Source: Saccoglossus kowalevskii (lineage: Eukaryota > Hemichordata > Enteropneusta > Harrimaniidae). Taken from it: a stretch of DNA of 17,587 nucleotides. Positions 1-9,416 of this stretch are shown piece by piece (the first letter of the stretch is position 1; each line of letters starts with the position of its first letter). The translations under genes were made by a program, and so were the position numbers. A model generated the notes under the pieces. That model was not told the DNA's origin. It made no database searches and saw only the letters and a list, made by a program, of their open reading frames with translations. The stretch is taken from positions 128,646 through 146,232 of the forward strand of contig NW_003110475.1 in NCBI RefSeq assembly GCF_000003605.2. Direction: 5' to 3'.

Positions 1-954
1 TATTAATATAGGTTTTCTGTAATTTCATTTTTGCTTGTATACTAATGAACTCTGCATTATCATGTATATTTGTTATTTCCTGTAATTTGTTCACAAATGC
101 TATCCAGGTGTTGCCATTTAGTTTGCTTTCTGACTTGAATGCACATTGAACCAATGGGCTGCATTCTGAATTTAATATTCTCCTTTGGTATTTTAGCATT
201 TGTGCACATATATCAGTGATGATTGGGTAGCTTCCAAGCTCTGCTCTAGAAGCAATGTTCTGGACTTTTTATGTACACCGAGTGTTTGCTTGCAAAATTT
301 GATGTGCAGTTGTTCAAGTTGTAATTTGTCATTGTATAATTTTTGAATGAATGAATCATTTGCAATAATGTTACAATTTTTTGATTTAAATAATTTAATG
401 TATTATGTTGTATTTATGTGTGTTCAATGTCACTACAGTACACATAAATCTGCTCATGGTTGTCAAACTTTTTTGTAATGATGTGTTCCGATGACGAAAA
501 TAGAATATGAACACACAATATATATGTACGAAAAATAATAAATAGCAGGGTACATGTAACCTTGCATAAACAATAACAATCCAAAACTTGATTTTCCTGC
601 GTATTAAAGCAGCATGGGTTAGCGAGTTCTGCCTTCTTGATTTACCTTATTCAGAGACCATTTTATTGGTGCAATTTAGCAATCAAGTTGCCAAAGGGAA
701 TACTGCATTATGGGTGTTTCTGCACTGAATGCAGTATGTGGTAAAAAACAAACATGGCTTCCAGCTTAGTTGGCTGTGAGTGTTAGTAATTGAACATGTT
801 CGCGTGTATTTAAATTTTTGTATGTAAGGCGAATTTTTCGAGAGAATGCTATATTCTTGTATTGCCATTCTGTTGAAGAGTGGAAAAGGAAATCATTCTT
901 TGAATTACTGTGTTCAATTTCATATGTTCATATCAAGATATATGTGGAAATTAT
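1..954. other. A/T-rich non-coding stretch, no gene seen
   Basis: No frame here reads like a protein; the open frames are short and full of low-complexity residues. The stretch is A/T-rich with scattered AATAAA-like words (for example around 535-545), as in introns or 3' untranslated DNA of an A/T-rich animal. The one local structure I can point to is a 10-bp perfect inverted repeat, ATACTGCATT at 700-709 and AATGCAGTAT at 728-737, with an 18-nt loop. It could be intergenic or intronic; nothing decides which. Confidence 0.5.
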
Positions 955-962
955 TGTATATA

Positions 963-1265
963 CAGGGATTTTTTAAACAAGGGAACAGGGGCGCAGCGCC
1001 CTCATGCCATGGCCATGCACCCCCTTACCCTGGGGAAGAGATCCCCTGGCAACTATAAAATTCTTATTGATCAGACATCACATGTGGCCACAATTCCTCA
1101 ACTGTGACCTGTCTGATAGTAATTTTGGCCCTAAGAAACTATAGAATGCTATATTTAACTTAGAATTATCAAAAACTCCACACCCTGGTAGATAGAACCC
1201 CTACTTGGTGGTGCCACTGAATTGCAGTGCTCCCTCTTGCAGTTTTTTTTCTAGAAAAACCGCTG
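963..1265. mobile_element. Possible small hAT-like non-autonomous element
   Basis: The left end reads CAGGGATTTTT and the reverse complement of the right end reads CAGCGGTTTTT, so both ends start with CAG and carry a T-run, as many hAT elements do. The flanking 8-mers TGTATATA (955-962) and TATATACA (1266-1273) agree at 6 of 8 positions, which would fit an eroded 8-bp target duplication. Near the left end is a perfect palindrome, GGGCGC-A-GCGCCC (about 989-1001). No protein is encoded. The repeat ends are short and imperfect and the flanks are A/T-rich, so chance similarity is possible. Confidence 0.35.
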
Positions 1266-1273
1266 TATATACA

Positions 1274-2474
1274 TGTAAATTTACAATTAACGGTCAATAA
1301 TAAATACAGTTATAAAATAAATAATAGTGTATGAGTGTGAGGTAGTAGTTACAATGTATCTTTTTTAGGATTTATGCCTACCCAACCAAAAATATGAAAA
1401 TTTAAATATTCTTTTCATTTCTTTATCGTACTCAAACTCTTATTGTCAAGTCTTGTTGATGTTTGATTTTATTCTTTTATTCTCTCACACATTCGCTAGT
1501 ATTTTTCACTATTCTGTGCAGCGCTTTATGCACAGGCCCCTGGCATGGGGTTATTTTATTTGGACAAATTTATTTTTAGTTTGGCTCCATGGACAACACT
1601 TTGTATTTTCTCGAGCATAGAAACCAATACAATTGCATCATATTTGTTGAGAATGTGAATCACTAACTTGGTAGAATACTGATATTGACAATGATTTCTC
1701 AGTCATCAAAAACATCAGGTTGCTTTAGCCGTGATTATTAAAGGCAACAGACAAACTAAAGATAAGTCAAATCTTAATTTAAAGGGCAGTGGTCATCGTA
1801 CCACGTCCTGTTTGATGTGAGACTCATAGCCATGTTCACAACACATGAAAAATACATTGATCCAAAATTAAGATTGAGTTCGGTGAAAATTGCAAAAAGT
1901 TTACCCAAATTTAAGCAGAATAATAATTTGACATTCAAAGGAATAAGGCCTATTTGCTGGAGCTTGCTTCTGCTTGCTAATGGATTCTAGTTATTCACCT
2001 CTATACAATATGCAGTAATTGTGCAAATTATCCCCCTCCCCCAGCTCTTAGATTTCAAATGGGGAACACCTAAGTCAAAGCCATTGGCACCATTTATAAA
2101 CGCTCCCAAGGGAACTGATTATACTTCTCATTTTAATAGGGAGAGTATCCTGGGGCAAAGTACTAACAAACAGATTTTTACATTGCGTGCAATATCGTGT
2201 GAACAAGTGCATGTACTGCTGTTACCTATATCAACTTAACAAATCTGTAACATCAACAAACCATTGTGACACGCAGAGAGAAAATACTTCCTTGGGCCAC
2301 ATAATAGACACCTCTTGTTTCTCACTGGCTATTTTTTTGAGAATTTCACCAGCCTGAGGAAATTTGCAAATTTGTGTTTCTTAAGACAGTGATCAAGTTA
2401 CGGTGACTTTTCAAGAAACCTCTTCCATTATCCAATCTTATTGATATGCTAAATGACGATTTTCGGCACTAGCA
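1274..2474. other. Non-coding stretch with one weak exon candidate
   Basis: Mostly A/T-rich sequence with no recognisable gene. The only item of note is the exon-like segment starting at 2045, listed separately. No transposon ends or tandem repeats stand out. Confidence 0.45.
2045..2239 (+). CDS. Weak candidate exon, unrecognised
   Basis: A pyrimidine-rich tract ending CCCCCTCCCCCAG (to 2044) resembles a strong splice acceptor. After it the frame stays open for 64 codons to a TAA at 2237-2239. The peptide has mixed composition (it begins LLDFKWGTPKSKPLAPF) rather than low complexity. I do not recognise a family, see no strong donor (the only GT options near 2207-2217 are weak), and find no partner exon. 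It may be chance openness. A terminal exon ending at 2239 is the alternative. Confidence 0.13.
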   Translation, partial: LLDFKWGTPKSKPLAPFINAPKGTDYTSHFNRESILGQSTNKQIFTLRAISCEQVHVLLLPIST

Positions 2475-2654
2475 CAGTCAAATCTGTATTAGAAGCCGCT
2501 TCCCTAATAGAAGCTGCATCCATTCTTTTTGAATAACTGAGACCCAAAAATTCATCATTTCTCATATGTGTAGATGCTCTAATAGAAGCAGCATCCCCTC
2601 TGTTGCATTGTACCATTTTAATAGAAGCCGCAGCTTTTAATATAGATTTTACAG
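2475..2654 (+). repeat. GAAGCC-rich repeat, copy 1 (possible MITE)
   Basis: This segment and 3382-3538 are diverged direct copies, sharing blocks such as AATCTGTATT, CCATTCTTTTTGAA, GTAGATGCTCTAATAGAAGC and TTGTACCATTTTAAT. Each copy contains the word TAATAGAAGC or a variant four times. Copy 1 has imperfect inverted ends: CAGTCAAATCTGTATTA on the left against CTGTAAAATCTATATTA, the reverse complement of the right end (13 of 17 positions agree), with TA following the right end. This suggests a short non-autonomous DNA transposon. No coding potential. Confidence 0.55.
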
Positions 2655-3381
2655 TACTATTTGCTCTATAAAAAGTACATAGAATAGAATCAAATTTGTT
2701 GTATATTGAATCATTAAACTATGAATTATTTTGACGATATATACAATATATACCAAACTTTAGGAGTATGTGACAGAGAGATGTGTGCGCCGAAAGTTAC
2801 TGTAATGCAATGTCCGCACATCATCCAGACCATCAAGCTACATTACTAAGTCACATGAGTAAGTGAAAGAATTCTGGTCAATAGAAAGCGAAAGAGAACT
2901 TAATAAGTACTCTGATTATTTGGAATTTAACAATTAACTTATCAAGTGGACTGAACATATACAAATGTATATGATACAGAAATTTGTTGAAAATTTCTGA
3001 ATCATTAAGTATTATTTGTATTATTTGGACTATGTGTCAGTACTAGTACTTGTAAATTTGAATGTAAAATAAAAAAAAATTAAAAAAAATAAAGTATCAT
3101 TTGTGTCATTGATGAAGTAGCGTAAGTGTACAGTTGTGGACACTGAAATCAGCACGATACGGGTTTGCACTTGTTGAGTGAAAATACCTCGTAAGATAAA
3201 GAGAAGGAAGCACGCAAATTATTTTTTGAATGAGTGTTAATTACAGCCTAAAGTTTAAAGTGTCAAATATTTGTAATGAATTAGTCAATGTGCATTTTAT
3301 CACCAAGTTTTTGCAGATCTTGTTTTACTCAGTCTGAGAAAGTAGTGGGTGTGCAGTTAACAATACGTAATGTCCCACCGT
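2655..3381. other. Non-coding spacer between the two GAAGCC repeats
   Basis: A/T-rich, with an A-run block at about 3069-3093 and a small inverted repeat AGAAATTT/AAATTTCT near 2980-2999. No gene-like frame is seen on either strand. Confidence 0.45.
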
Positions 3382-3538
3382 TAAATCTGTATTTGAAGCT
3401 GCATCCCTAATAGAAGTTGCGCCCATTCTTTTTGAAAAATAGAGAACCAAATTTCACCATTTCTCATACGTGTAGATGCTCTAATAGAAGCCGTATCCCC
3501 TCTGTTGTATTGTACCATTTTAATTGAAGCCGCGGCTG
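3382..3538 (+). repeat. GAAGCC-rich repeat, copy 2
   Basis: Diverged direct copy of 2475-2654 in the same orientation about 0.9 kb away. It keeps the internal order of shared blocks and the four GAAGCC/GAAGCT-type words but lacks the ATTTTACAGTA right end of copy 1. It ends in GAAGCCGCGGCTGC. It is either truncated or older than copy 1. Confidence 0.55.
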
Positions 3539-4300
3539 CATACTCAGTTGTTAACTTTTTTGAACGCTATTTTTTACACCAATGTTTAACTGATTTACCG
3601 GTATATTTGTTTTTCTATATTTTCTCCCTTGTTAATTTTGCCCCAAACTGACATAATTACCATTGAAAAACCGAAATGTAGGTTAATTTGATGAAAGGTG
3701 AAGAAGTTGAAGTTGGTAATGTGTATTCTTATTAACTGTCAATTTAAAACAGCAGGGGGTGATTGACTGTGATGTGAACTACATTTTCATGCATTCCAAG
3801 TTGTATTCACCCTTTTCGTTATTATAATGAAGCGGCAAGAATAGTGTCAAGGTCTGTCATAATCCTCGTCATCACGTTGTTAACACTTCTTGTAGCCAGA
3901 ACAACTCATTGATTTTTTGTTCAATCTTTCTCAAACTTTACAATATTATCAACAAATGTATAATCTTGGTGCAGTTGAAGTTTGGTATACCTGGCTCATA
4001 TATATTTTTAGGGATATTGATAAAAATGTGTCTATTCAGAAGGAGTTTGTAATCGAATGTAACAGTTGTCTACCTCTTAGCAGTAACATGAAACCAACAC
4101 GAGTGTAATTAGATGCAATTGGACACTGATGAGAATATTCAAATCAAATAAAAAAAAAAATCGTATACTAGCAATGTGGATAAGAAGTACATCTATTTTT
4201 AGACCAAAAAAAAATGTTTTGTTGCCCTCAGCAACCAACAGACAAATATGAAATATCGGTTCGCGTTTTTTTTTGATTTTTAATAGGCCCAAATATTAAA
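3539..4300. other. Non-coding stretch, no gene seen
   Basis: A/T-rich sequence with A-runs near 4149-4159 and 4206-4213 and a T-run near 4265-4273. Open frames here (for example 3917-4108 on + and 4077-4292 on -) have low-complexity hydrophobic composition and no splice context, so they look like chance. Confidence 0.45.
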
Positions 4301-4319
4301 GTGTTTCCTCTAAAAATTA

Positions 4320-4740
4320 ATGATCCCGGACCGTTGTTTGATCCCTAGGGTCCCGAGGGAGATAAGTGGCGACTTTGAACCTCCGGTTGATCTGTATTTC
4401 TCTTCGAAAATCTGACCGACCGACCCAATTTTTCAAGAGCAACATAAGTTGTTTTTTTTGGTCTTACCTTATGTAATCATTAGATGAAGAAAAGGTTTAT
4501 GAGGGGAAAAGTCTTTTCTTCTTCTCGTTGTCGCTGTTATTGTTTTTTGTCTTAAAGCAGGGGAGTCGTCTACTGCGCATTTATCAGATGGCCATAGCGT
4601 GTTATTGTTTACAAACAAGCATCTACCCATGAGCCTTTACGTATTCAGCGTGGTGTTATCGTCGCTTGGTACTCAATTCCTGCGCGTGCGCAGGTGGCGA
4701 CCCTCCCGCTTTAAACCCTTGTTTCTAGTGGTTACAATAA
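4320..4740. promoter_or_regulatory. GC-richer CpG-containing island, possible promoter
   Basis: This block is visibly richer in G, C and CpG than its surroundings. It contains CCTGCGC-GT-GCGCAGG (4679-4694), a near-perfect inverted repeat matching the NRF1 recognition pattern YGCGCRTGCGCR known from animals, and a half-like TGCGCA near 4574-4579. A GTAAGA donor-like site on the minus strand lies at 4467-4462. Together these could be a minus-strand promoter and first exon. The left part (GTGTTTCCTCTAAAAATTAA near 4301-4320, GACCGACCGACCC near 4414) also resembles hAT-type ends, so an old transposon is an equally fair reading. Confidence 0.25.
4469..4630 (-). CDS. Short minus-strand ORF next to a splice donor, unrecognised
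   Basis: A 53-codon frame starts with ATGG (a favourable +4 G) at 4630, about 50 bases past the NRF1-like palindrome on the minus strand. It ends with TAA at 4471-4469, directly against a donor-like G|GTAAGA (4468|4467). The peptide begins MGRCLFVNNNTLWP and has a basic TTRRRK patch near residue 36. I recognise no family. If the island is a promoter, this could be an upstream ORF in a 5' non-coding exon. Chance is quite possible at this length. Confidence 0.18.
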   Translation of the reverse strand: MGRCLFVNNNTLWPSDKCAVDDSPALRQKTITATTRRRKDFSPHKPFLHLMIT

Positions 4741-5300
4741 CTCAATTTTAGCTTGTCTATGATGTTTCAAGTTATATGTGAAAATTGGTCTAAAATAAAA
4801 ACAATTTAGACTTAAAATAAGTACAGAAATGTAGACATTTCAATTGCAGATTATAAGAAGAGATGTCAGTATTATACTGTCAAAGATCTGTTACATATTA
4901 GATAACATAGTAATCAGATATGTTATGTATCACCATAGATATTCACACTAGATTTCATTATGTCGTTTAAATACATTTTTCCCAGCAAACTTTGACAAGT
5001 ATTTGTCATCTAAATTGTCACTCTCCCTTGCAGAGTGTTCAAACTTATGACCTGACCTAGGGAGCCACAGAGACCCGCAACTAGACTGCTACAGGCGACA
5101 TTTTACACCAAAATTGTTGGTATTCCACGTTTTTTTTTAAATTCATTTGTTTCTTATTTCCTAAGCTTCTTATCTTATCTTATTTTATTTCCTAAATTGT
5201 GTGTTATTTAAAATAAATATATTCAAATATTTTACATTCAGTGCTAAAACGTTTTCAAAATGTTAAAATAATGAAAAAGTAAATCCTGCGGTAAGAGACG
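4741..5300. other. Non-coding stretch, no gene seen
   Basis: A/T-rich, with a CTTATCTTATCTTATTTTATTT low-complexity patch around 5167-5190. An acceptor-like CTCCCTTGCAG at 5024-5034 is followed by stops in all three frames within 27 bases, so it does not define a coding exon. Confidence 0.45.
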
Positions 5301-5306
5301 TATATG

Positions 5307-5379
5307 TGAATCGCCGATTCAACATGAAGTGTGTTCTCTCGCCCAGTTTTCATTCAACTGCTACGTCACAACTGGGCGA
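5307..5379. repeat. Two adjacent inverted repeats with a CRE-like site
   Basis: A 15-bp perfect palindrome TGAATCG-C-CGATTCA lies at 5307-5321. It is followed by a 10-bp perfect stem, TCGCCCAGTT at 5339-5348 and AACTGGGCGA at 5370-5379, with a 21-nt loop. The loop carries CTACGTCA, whose reverse complement TGACGTAG resembles a CRE/ATF half-palindrome. The stretch is GC-richer than its flanks. It may be a regulatory element, a transposon end or a structured RNA; the sequence alone does not decide. Confidence 0.4.
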
Positions 5380-6180
5380 CTCGGGCAGTTTTTACCACCC
5401 GTACTTGTAGAGCTGGGGAAGTTTGGAAAAGAAATAGTGAACTATGAAATCGATAGGTAAAAAGATAATTTTTTCAAACATAAAATGCAACTGAGCGTGT
5501 TTTTAAAATAAATTTCATACATTTTACACAAGTTTCGCTCGCATAGCAACGAACCAATACATCTACTTCCTCGGGAAACCCTTTCATTGCCATGGGTGAC
5601 TACTGTCTATGGCAGAGACTAGTGGAGCATTCCCCAGCGACTACCTATCTTAGTGATAAAAGACCCATAGTCACTGCAAAGAAGAATGCTAAATTGTGTA
5701 AGTAATTTCCAACTGAAATTTTCTGAGATATAATTGTTGCTCTATTTTGGAACTTTTTAATCCAATTCATGTTATATTCTCTAAGGGGCCATGAGATTAA
5801 TACTGTACATTTAATATTAATTGAGAAACAAGAAGATTCATTAATTAAATAATTACTCATGACCTAATTGATCTTATAACTTGATACCATTCAGACAGAA
5901 TCCAAAAGTTCAGATAGATTTACATCTGTGCATCTGTTTCTATATCTCTTCTTGACATTGGGCCTGGCCCGATCATATTTAAATTTCACACTTGCATCGC
6001 ACATCGTGTCACATGTATGCACATTCATAAAATGATCCAATTCAAGATGGTTGAAGGGCGGTAATGTTTAGTCCCTGTTCAAACGTAGTTAGAAAACGAG
6101 AACTTTTTACTTCTGTGTGTCTGTGCATCCATGCATTCGTCCACACCTGTAGCTCATGTCTGAGCGAATTTCATTTAAAC
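5380..6180. other. Non-coding stretch, no gene seen
   Basis: No recognisable protein on either strand. The minus frame at 5645-5860 is A/T-driven and hydrophobic without splice context. No tandem repeat or transposon end is evident. Confidence 0.45.
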
Positions 6181-6420
6181 ACACATATACATATCATACA
6201 TATGCATATGCATTTGTTTCATGTCCAGATTGGTGGCCATTTTAGCTCTAAAAATTCATTAAAATCAAACATTTCTGGAACTGAATCGTGGTGCCATATT
6301 TTTTATATTCAAACTATACATGTAACACATTTGCATATGCATTTTTTTCAGAATCTGATTCAATATGGCTGATTGTCATTTTCTTGCTAGAAATACATTA
6401 TAAATATCATTGGGAAAATA
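6181..6420 (+). repeat. ATGGCC/GGCCAT-type degenerate tandem repeat, two units
   Basis: Two diverged units are arranged head to tail. Each has CATATGCATTT, then a TTCA/CAGAT stretch, then a core (ATTGGTGGCCATTTT near 6229-6243; ATATGGCTGATTGTCATTTT near 6363-6382), then CTAAAAATTCATTA or CTAGAAATACATTA. The cores match the AAGATGGCC...TGGTGGCCAT cores near 9892 and 15985, so this is part of the same interspersed family. The 102-codon open frame across it (from 6064) reads through repeat sequence and is not taken as a gene. Confidence 0.5.
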
Positions 6421-6950
6421 AAGAAAGGAATCGCACAAATAAACTGGCTCCACTTTGTATTACATCATATAAGTGTAAATAATTAAATTGGCACTAATGT
6501 TAATATTCTAGTTTGTAACACTATTACATGTATAATATTAAATCATGACTTGCTCTACATTGGAATATAATGTTATACATTTGGCCCATGCATCTCTATG
6601 ATAGTGAAAGTTCAGTGAATTCCTGCCAAACAAATCCCCCTCCCCTACCCCAACCTACCTTTTTGATAATTTAAGTCATTTAATTAAGTTTGTATTATGA
6701 CATAAATTTGATCAAAAATCACAGTATAGATCACAAATTATGGGCAAGGTGGTCAGTAGTTTTACTATGTTACTGTTTTGCAGCATGATTATAGATATAC
6801 TAGAAAATCAGTAAAAATCAATATTTCTGCCAATCACCCCCCCCCCCCCTTTATGATTCCAAATGGTTCAGCCCCACAAGTAAGTTGATGACATATTTAT
6901 AATATTTCAGTTTTGACAGTCTCAATTCTAGTACATGTATGTGTATATTC
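6421..6950. other. Non-coding stretch with C-rich tracts
   Basis: Contains a C-rich patch CCCCCTCCCCTACCCC near 6636-6651 and a 13-base C homopolymer at 6837-6849. No gene-like frame. These C-runs are likely length-variable and error-prone in assembly. Confidence 0.5.
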
Positions 6951-6955
6951 TCCAG

Positions 6956-7050
6956 ACACCTCATGGTATGTTTTATTCCTGTACGAACATAACCCTGGGA
7001 AGGCTGATGAATTGGGACACATTCCATTGCAATTATTTGTTGAGGCTACT
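6956..7050 (+). CDS. Candidate internal exon, unrecognised, abutting a MITE
   Basis: After an acceptor-like TATATTCTCCAG (ending 6955) the frame is open and the composition becomes protein-like. It contains WYVLFLYEHNPGKADELG followed by HIPLQLFVEAT, about 31 residues, with mixed charged, aromatic and proline residues unlike the low-complexity frames around it. The frame then runs into a palindromic MITE whose first bases CTGTAGAA could supply a donor (ACT|GTAGAA), giving a 95-bp exon entering after one codon base and leaving in phase 0. I do not recognise the family. It may be a real exon of an unidentified gene, a relic exon, or chance. Confidence 0.27.
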
Positions 7051-7256
7051 GTAGAATACTTTATTTTTGCTTGGAATTTATTTTCGCTATTTTCGCTGAA
7101 GGGATGATTCCGTGAAAATAAAATCCAGCGAATATACTTTTTTTCCTATATTTCACATTAAACTCATGAAAAATCAGTGAAAATAAATTCCAAGCAAAAC
7201 GCCCAAAAAGCCTTTTCAGCGAAAATTAATTCCAGCGAAAATAAAGTATTCCACAG
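7049..7256 (-). mobile_element. Palindromic MITE, CTGTAAAATAC family, copy A
   Basis: A roughly 208-bp element with near-identical inverted ends: CTGTAGAATACTTTATTTTT on the left and, by reverse complement, CTGTGGAATACTTTATTTTC on the right, flanked by TA on both sides (7047-7048 and 7257-7258). The arms are built from repeated ATTTTCGCT/AGCGAAAAT words. Relative to copies B and C it lies in reverse orientation, judged by the position of the GCCTTTTTGGGCGTTTTGC block. TA flanks fit TA-targeting elements (Tc1/mariner-like or similar). No coding capacity. Confidence 0.8.
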
Positions 7257-7295
7257 TACTTTATTTTCGCTATTTTCACTGAAGGTCTGATTCGG
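7257..7295 (-). repeat. MITE fragment F, adjoining copy A
   Basis: About 37 bp reading TTATTTTCGCTATTTTCACT and GAAGG...TGATTC. It matches an internal part of the left arm of copy A (about 7079-7111) and sits directly against copy A's right end. It looks like a local duplication or the remains of a nested insertion. Confidence 0.55.
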
Positions 7296-7565
7296 CACGC
7301 TGTAACTGGGACAGATGTATAATAATAGGATTTATATCTGTATTTCAATATATGACCTTATTCTTAAACCCATGTTGCTGAATTTAAAATTAAAAATATG
7401 AAAGTAAACACTTTCACGTAATATTTTAGGCACTTTTGAAGAAATATGTCCAGTCATCTCAATTTATTCTGTATATCAGTGTTATTGTAAACCCATCAAG
7501 AAAATTCATAAATGTTTTGAATCCAATATTCTGAAAGTAGAATTAGGCTGTTACATGTACAGAAA
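7296..7565. other. Short spacer between MITE copies
   Basis: A/T-rich, no gene-like frame and no recognised repeat. Confidence 0.4.
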
Positions 7566-7770
7566 CTGTAAAATACATTATTTTAGCTGGAATTAATTTT
7601 CGCTGAAAGGACTTTTTGGGTGTTTCGTATGGAATTTATTTTCACTGAGTTGTTTCAAGTTGAATGTAAAACAGGAAAAAAGTATATTCACTGGATTTTG
7701 TTTTCATTGAATCATTCCTTTAGCGAAAATAGCGAAAACTAATTCCGAGCAAAAATAAAGTATTTTACAG
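7566..7770 (+). mobile_element. Palindromic MITE, CTGTAAAATAC family, copy B
   Basis: A 205-bp element starting CTGTAAAATACATTATTTTA and ending TAAAGTATTTTACAG, followed by TA (7771-7772); the left flank is AA rather than TA, a likely point change. The internal order is a 5' arm with a GACTTTTTGGGTGTTTCG block, a middle with CAAGTTGAATGTAAAACA, and a 3' arm with TAGCGAAAATAGCGAAAA. This matches copy C in the same orientation. Confidence 0.8.
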
Positions 7771-8791
7771 TAGGTGAATTTGTATTAAAAACTGTTGGTG
7801 GCATTGTTGATTTAAATCTGGGAAAACTCTATAGTTTTTGTTGTTTCCCTAAAGTCACATTCAAAGTGTTGGAGACTTGTTTATATGTTCACAGAATGTA
7901 GTTTATTTTGATACACAATACATATCAGGAAATTCTTGTACAATATTCCAGGGATCAAATGCCAACATCACTGTGTTCCCTAAGAATACAAGATCCAAGT
8001 AGTTTAACAAAGTTTATGATTTAATAACCACTACTGTCTGTGTATTAACTTGATAATATTGCTTATTCATTAAAAAAAATGTTTGTGTCATCTCGGCGAC
8101 AGTTTTGGGCAAGTTGAATCACGATGCTTACATTACCATGCCGAGTCCAACACATGCAAGTAAATGTGTACGATAACCAAAGCTACTTCAAAGTCACAGC
8201 CCCTAATACTGGAAGATTCTCTGGTAGTGGCTGCTCGTTTTTTTGTTTGTATTTATAAACTTTTATTGGCGTTTGCACTGAAATTAACATCTTACATACC
8301 TGGTTTGTACATTACAAATTGCAATTAATCTACATATTGTGAAGTGGACTGGGAAACATTTTTCATAAAATTTCCCCATTTCTTGTCATGAGAAGTCAAA
8401 CTATTCCTATGGCTGCTCTTGTATTCAAGTTTTCAGATACTTAATGTGCATCAGCTGACCAATGAAAAAAAAAAGAAATAAAAATATAACCTTATTAACC
8501 AACAAATCTGATTCACCTCAGCATGGTAGCCAACAGAAATTCTGATTTACTATGACCTTTCAACTTATGTCTTGTGCAGAAAAAACATGTTAATGAATAC
8601 ATGGGTTTTCCCAAATGATATGAAAGTAAATAAATTGACTGCTAGCATTTTGACCTACAATATTGACTGAATCACATTTATCTTTAAATTGCCTGTAAAG
8701 CTTAATTGTCAGTTTCTTGGTCAAAAATCCAATCCAAGAGTTACAGTTTGAATTAAATCAATTGAAACATTACATATTACATCATATGTTC
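7771..8791. other. Non-coding stretch, no gene seen
   Basis: No frame with protein-like content and no transposon ends recognised in about 1 kb. A/T-rich with an A-run at about 8465-8474. It may be intronic or intergenic. Confidence 0.45.
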
Positions 8792-8850
8792 AATAACAAT
8801 AATAATAATAACTTTATTTCCTCCATGTAAAAAGAAGTACAGTAAAAAAG
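8792..8850 (-). repeat. AAT microsatellite with LINE-tail-like sequence
   Basis: An (AAT)n tract of about 15 bases around 8797-8810 is directly followed by AACTTTATTTCCTCCATGTA. Read on the minus strand this is AAATAAAGTT followed by ATT repeats. It resembles the microsatellite-ended 3' tail of a CR1/L2-like retroposon. Only the tail is present; no reverse transcriptase fragment is visible nearby. The retroposon reading is an inference. Confidence 0.3.
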
Positions 8851-9416
8851 AGTTTTAGAATAATAACAGGATATGTGTAAATATATTATGAAAAAAAAGA
8901 ACGTAACTAGTATTCAGATCAAAGTTATCCATTTTCTTCACTACCACAAATCCCAACATACATTGCTGTTAGAATTCTGTGTTGGGTACGTGCTTAACAC
9001 GACTACACTAGAAAGTACATATTGACCAATATTTAAAGATCACTTGAACACGGTGGTTGCATGAGAATGTAAATGTAGTTCTAAGGGCCATTCCAAAGTC
9101 TGAACAGTTAAAGTTTGAGTCCCTGTCTAAAGAACACTTTAGTGATATTTTCGTTTCAACACAACTGTGAACCCCCCACCCCCACCCCCATGCAGTGACA
9201 TATTCACTGCTACATAAATAAGAACAAATAAAAAATATTTTTTATGGACCAGGATGTTTTCATTAAATTAATCCATTTATAACCTGCTCGTAATCTAACA
9301 GTTCATTTTCCAACGTCTCTCACATTAAATATTAATGGCTCTCCAAAATATGCCGGCAATGTTCATTGACAAGTGAATTTACTAAGCATTAACTATGTAG
9401 CCATATTGTGTGTATT
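8851..9416. other. Non-coding stretch with a C-rich tract
   Basis: Holds CCCCCCACCCCCACCCCC at 9172-9189, which on the minus strand is three G-runs with single-base spacers and so may form non-B DNA. No gene or transposon recognised. Confidence 0.45.

Noticed and set aside
5035-5100. Possible exon after CTCCCTTGCAG
   Set aside because: All three frames stop within 27 bases.
6064-6372. 102-codon + strand open frame rich in His, Met and Cys
   Set aside because: It reads through the degenerate CATATGCAT/GGTGGCCAT repeat units, and its His/Met runs come from simple CATATGCAT words.
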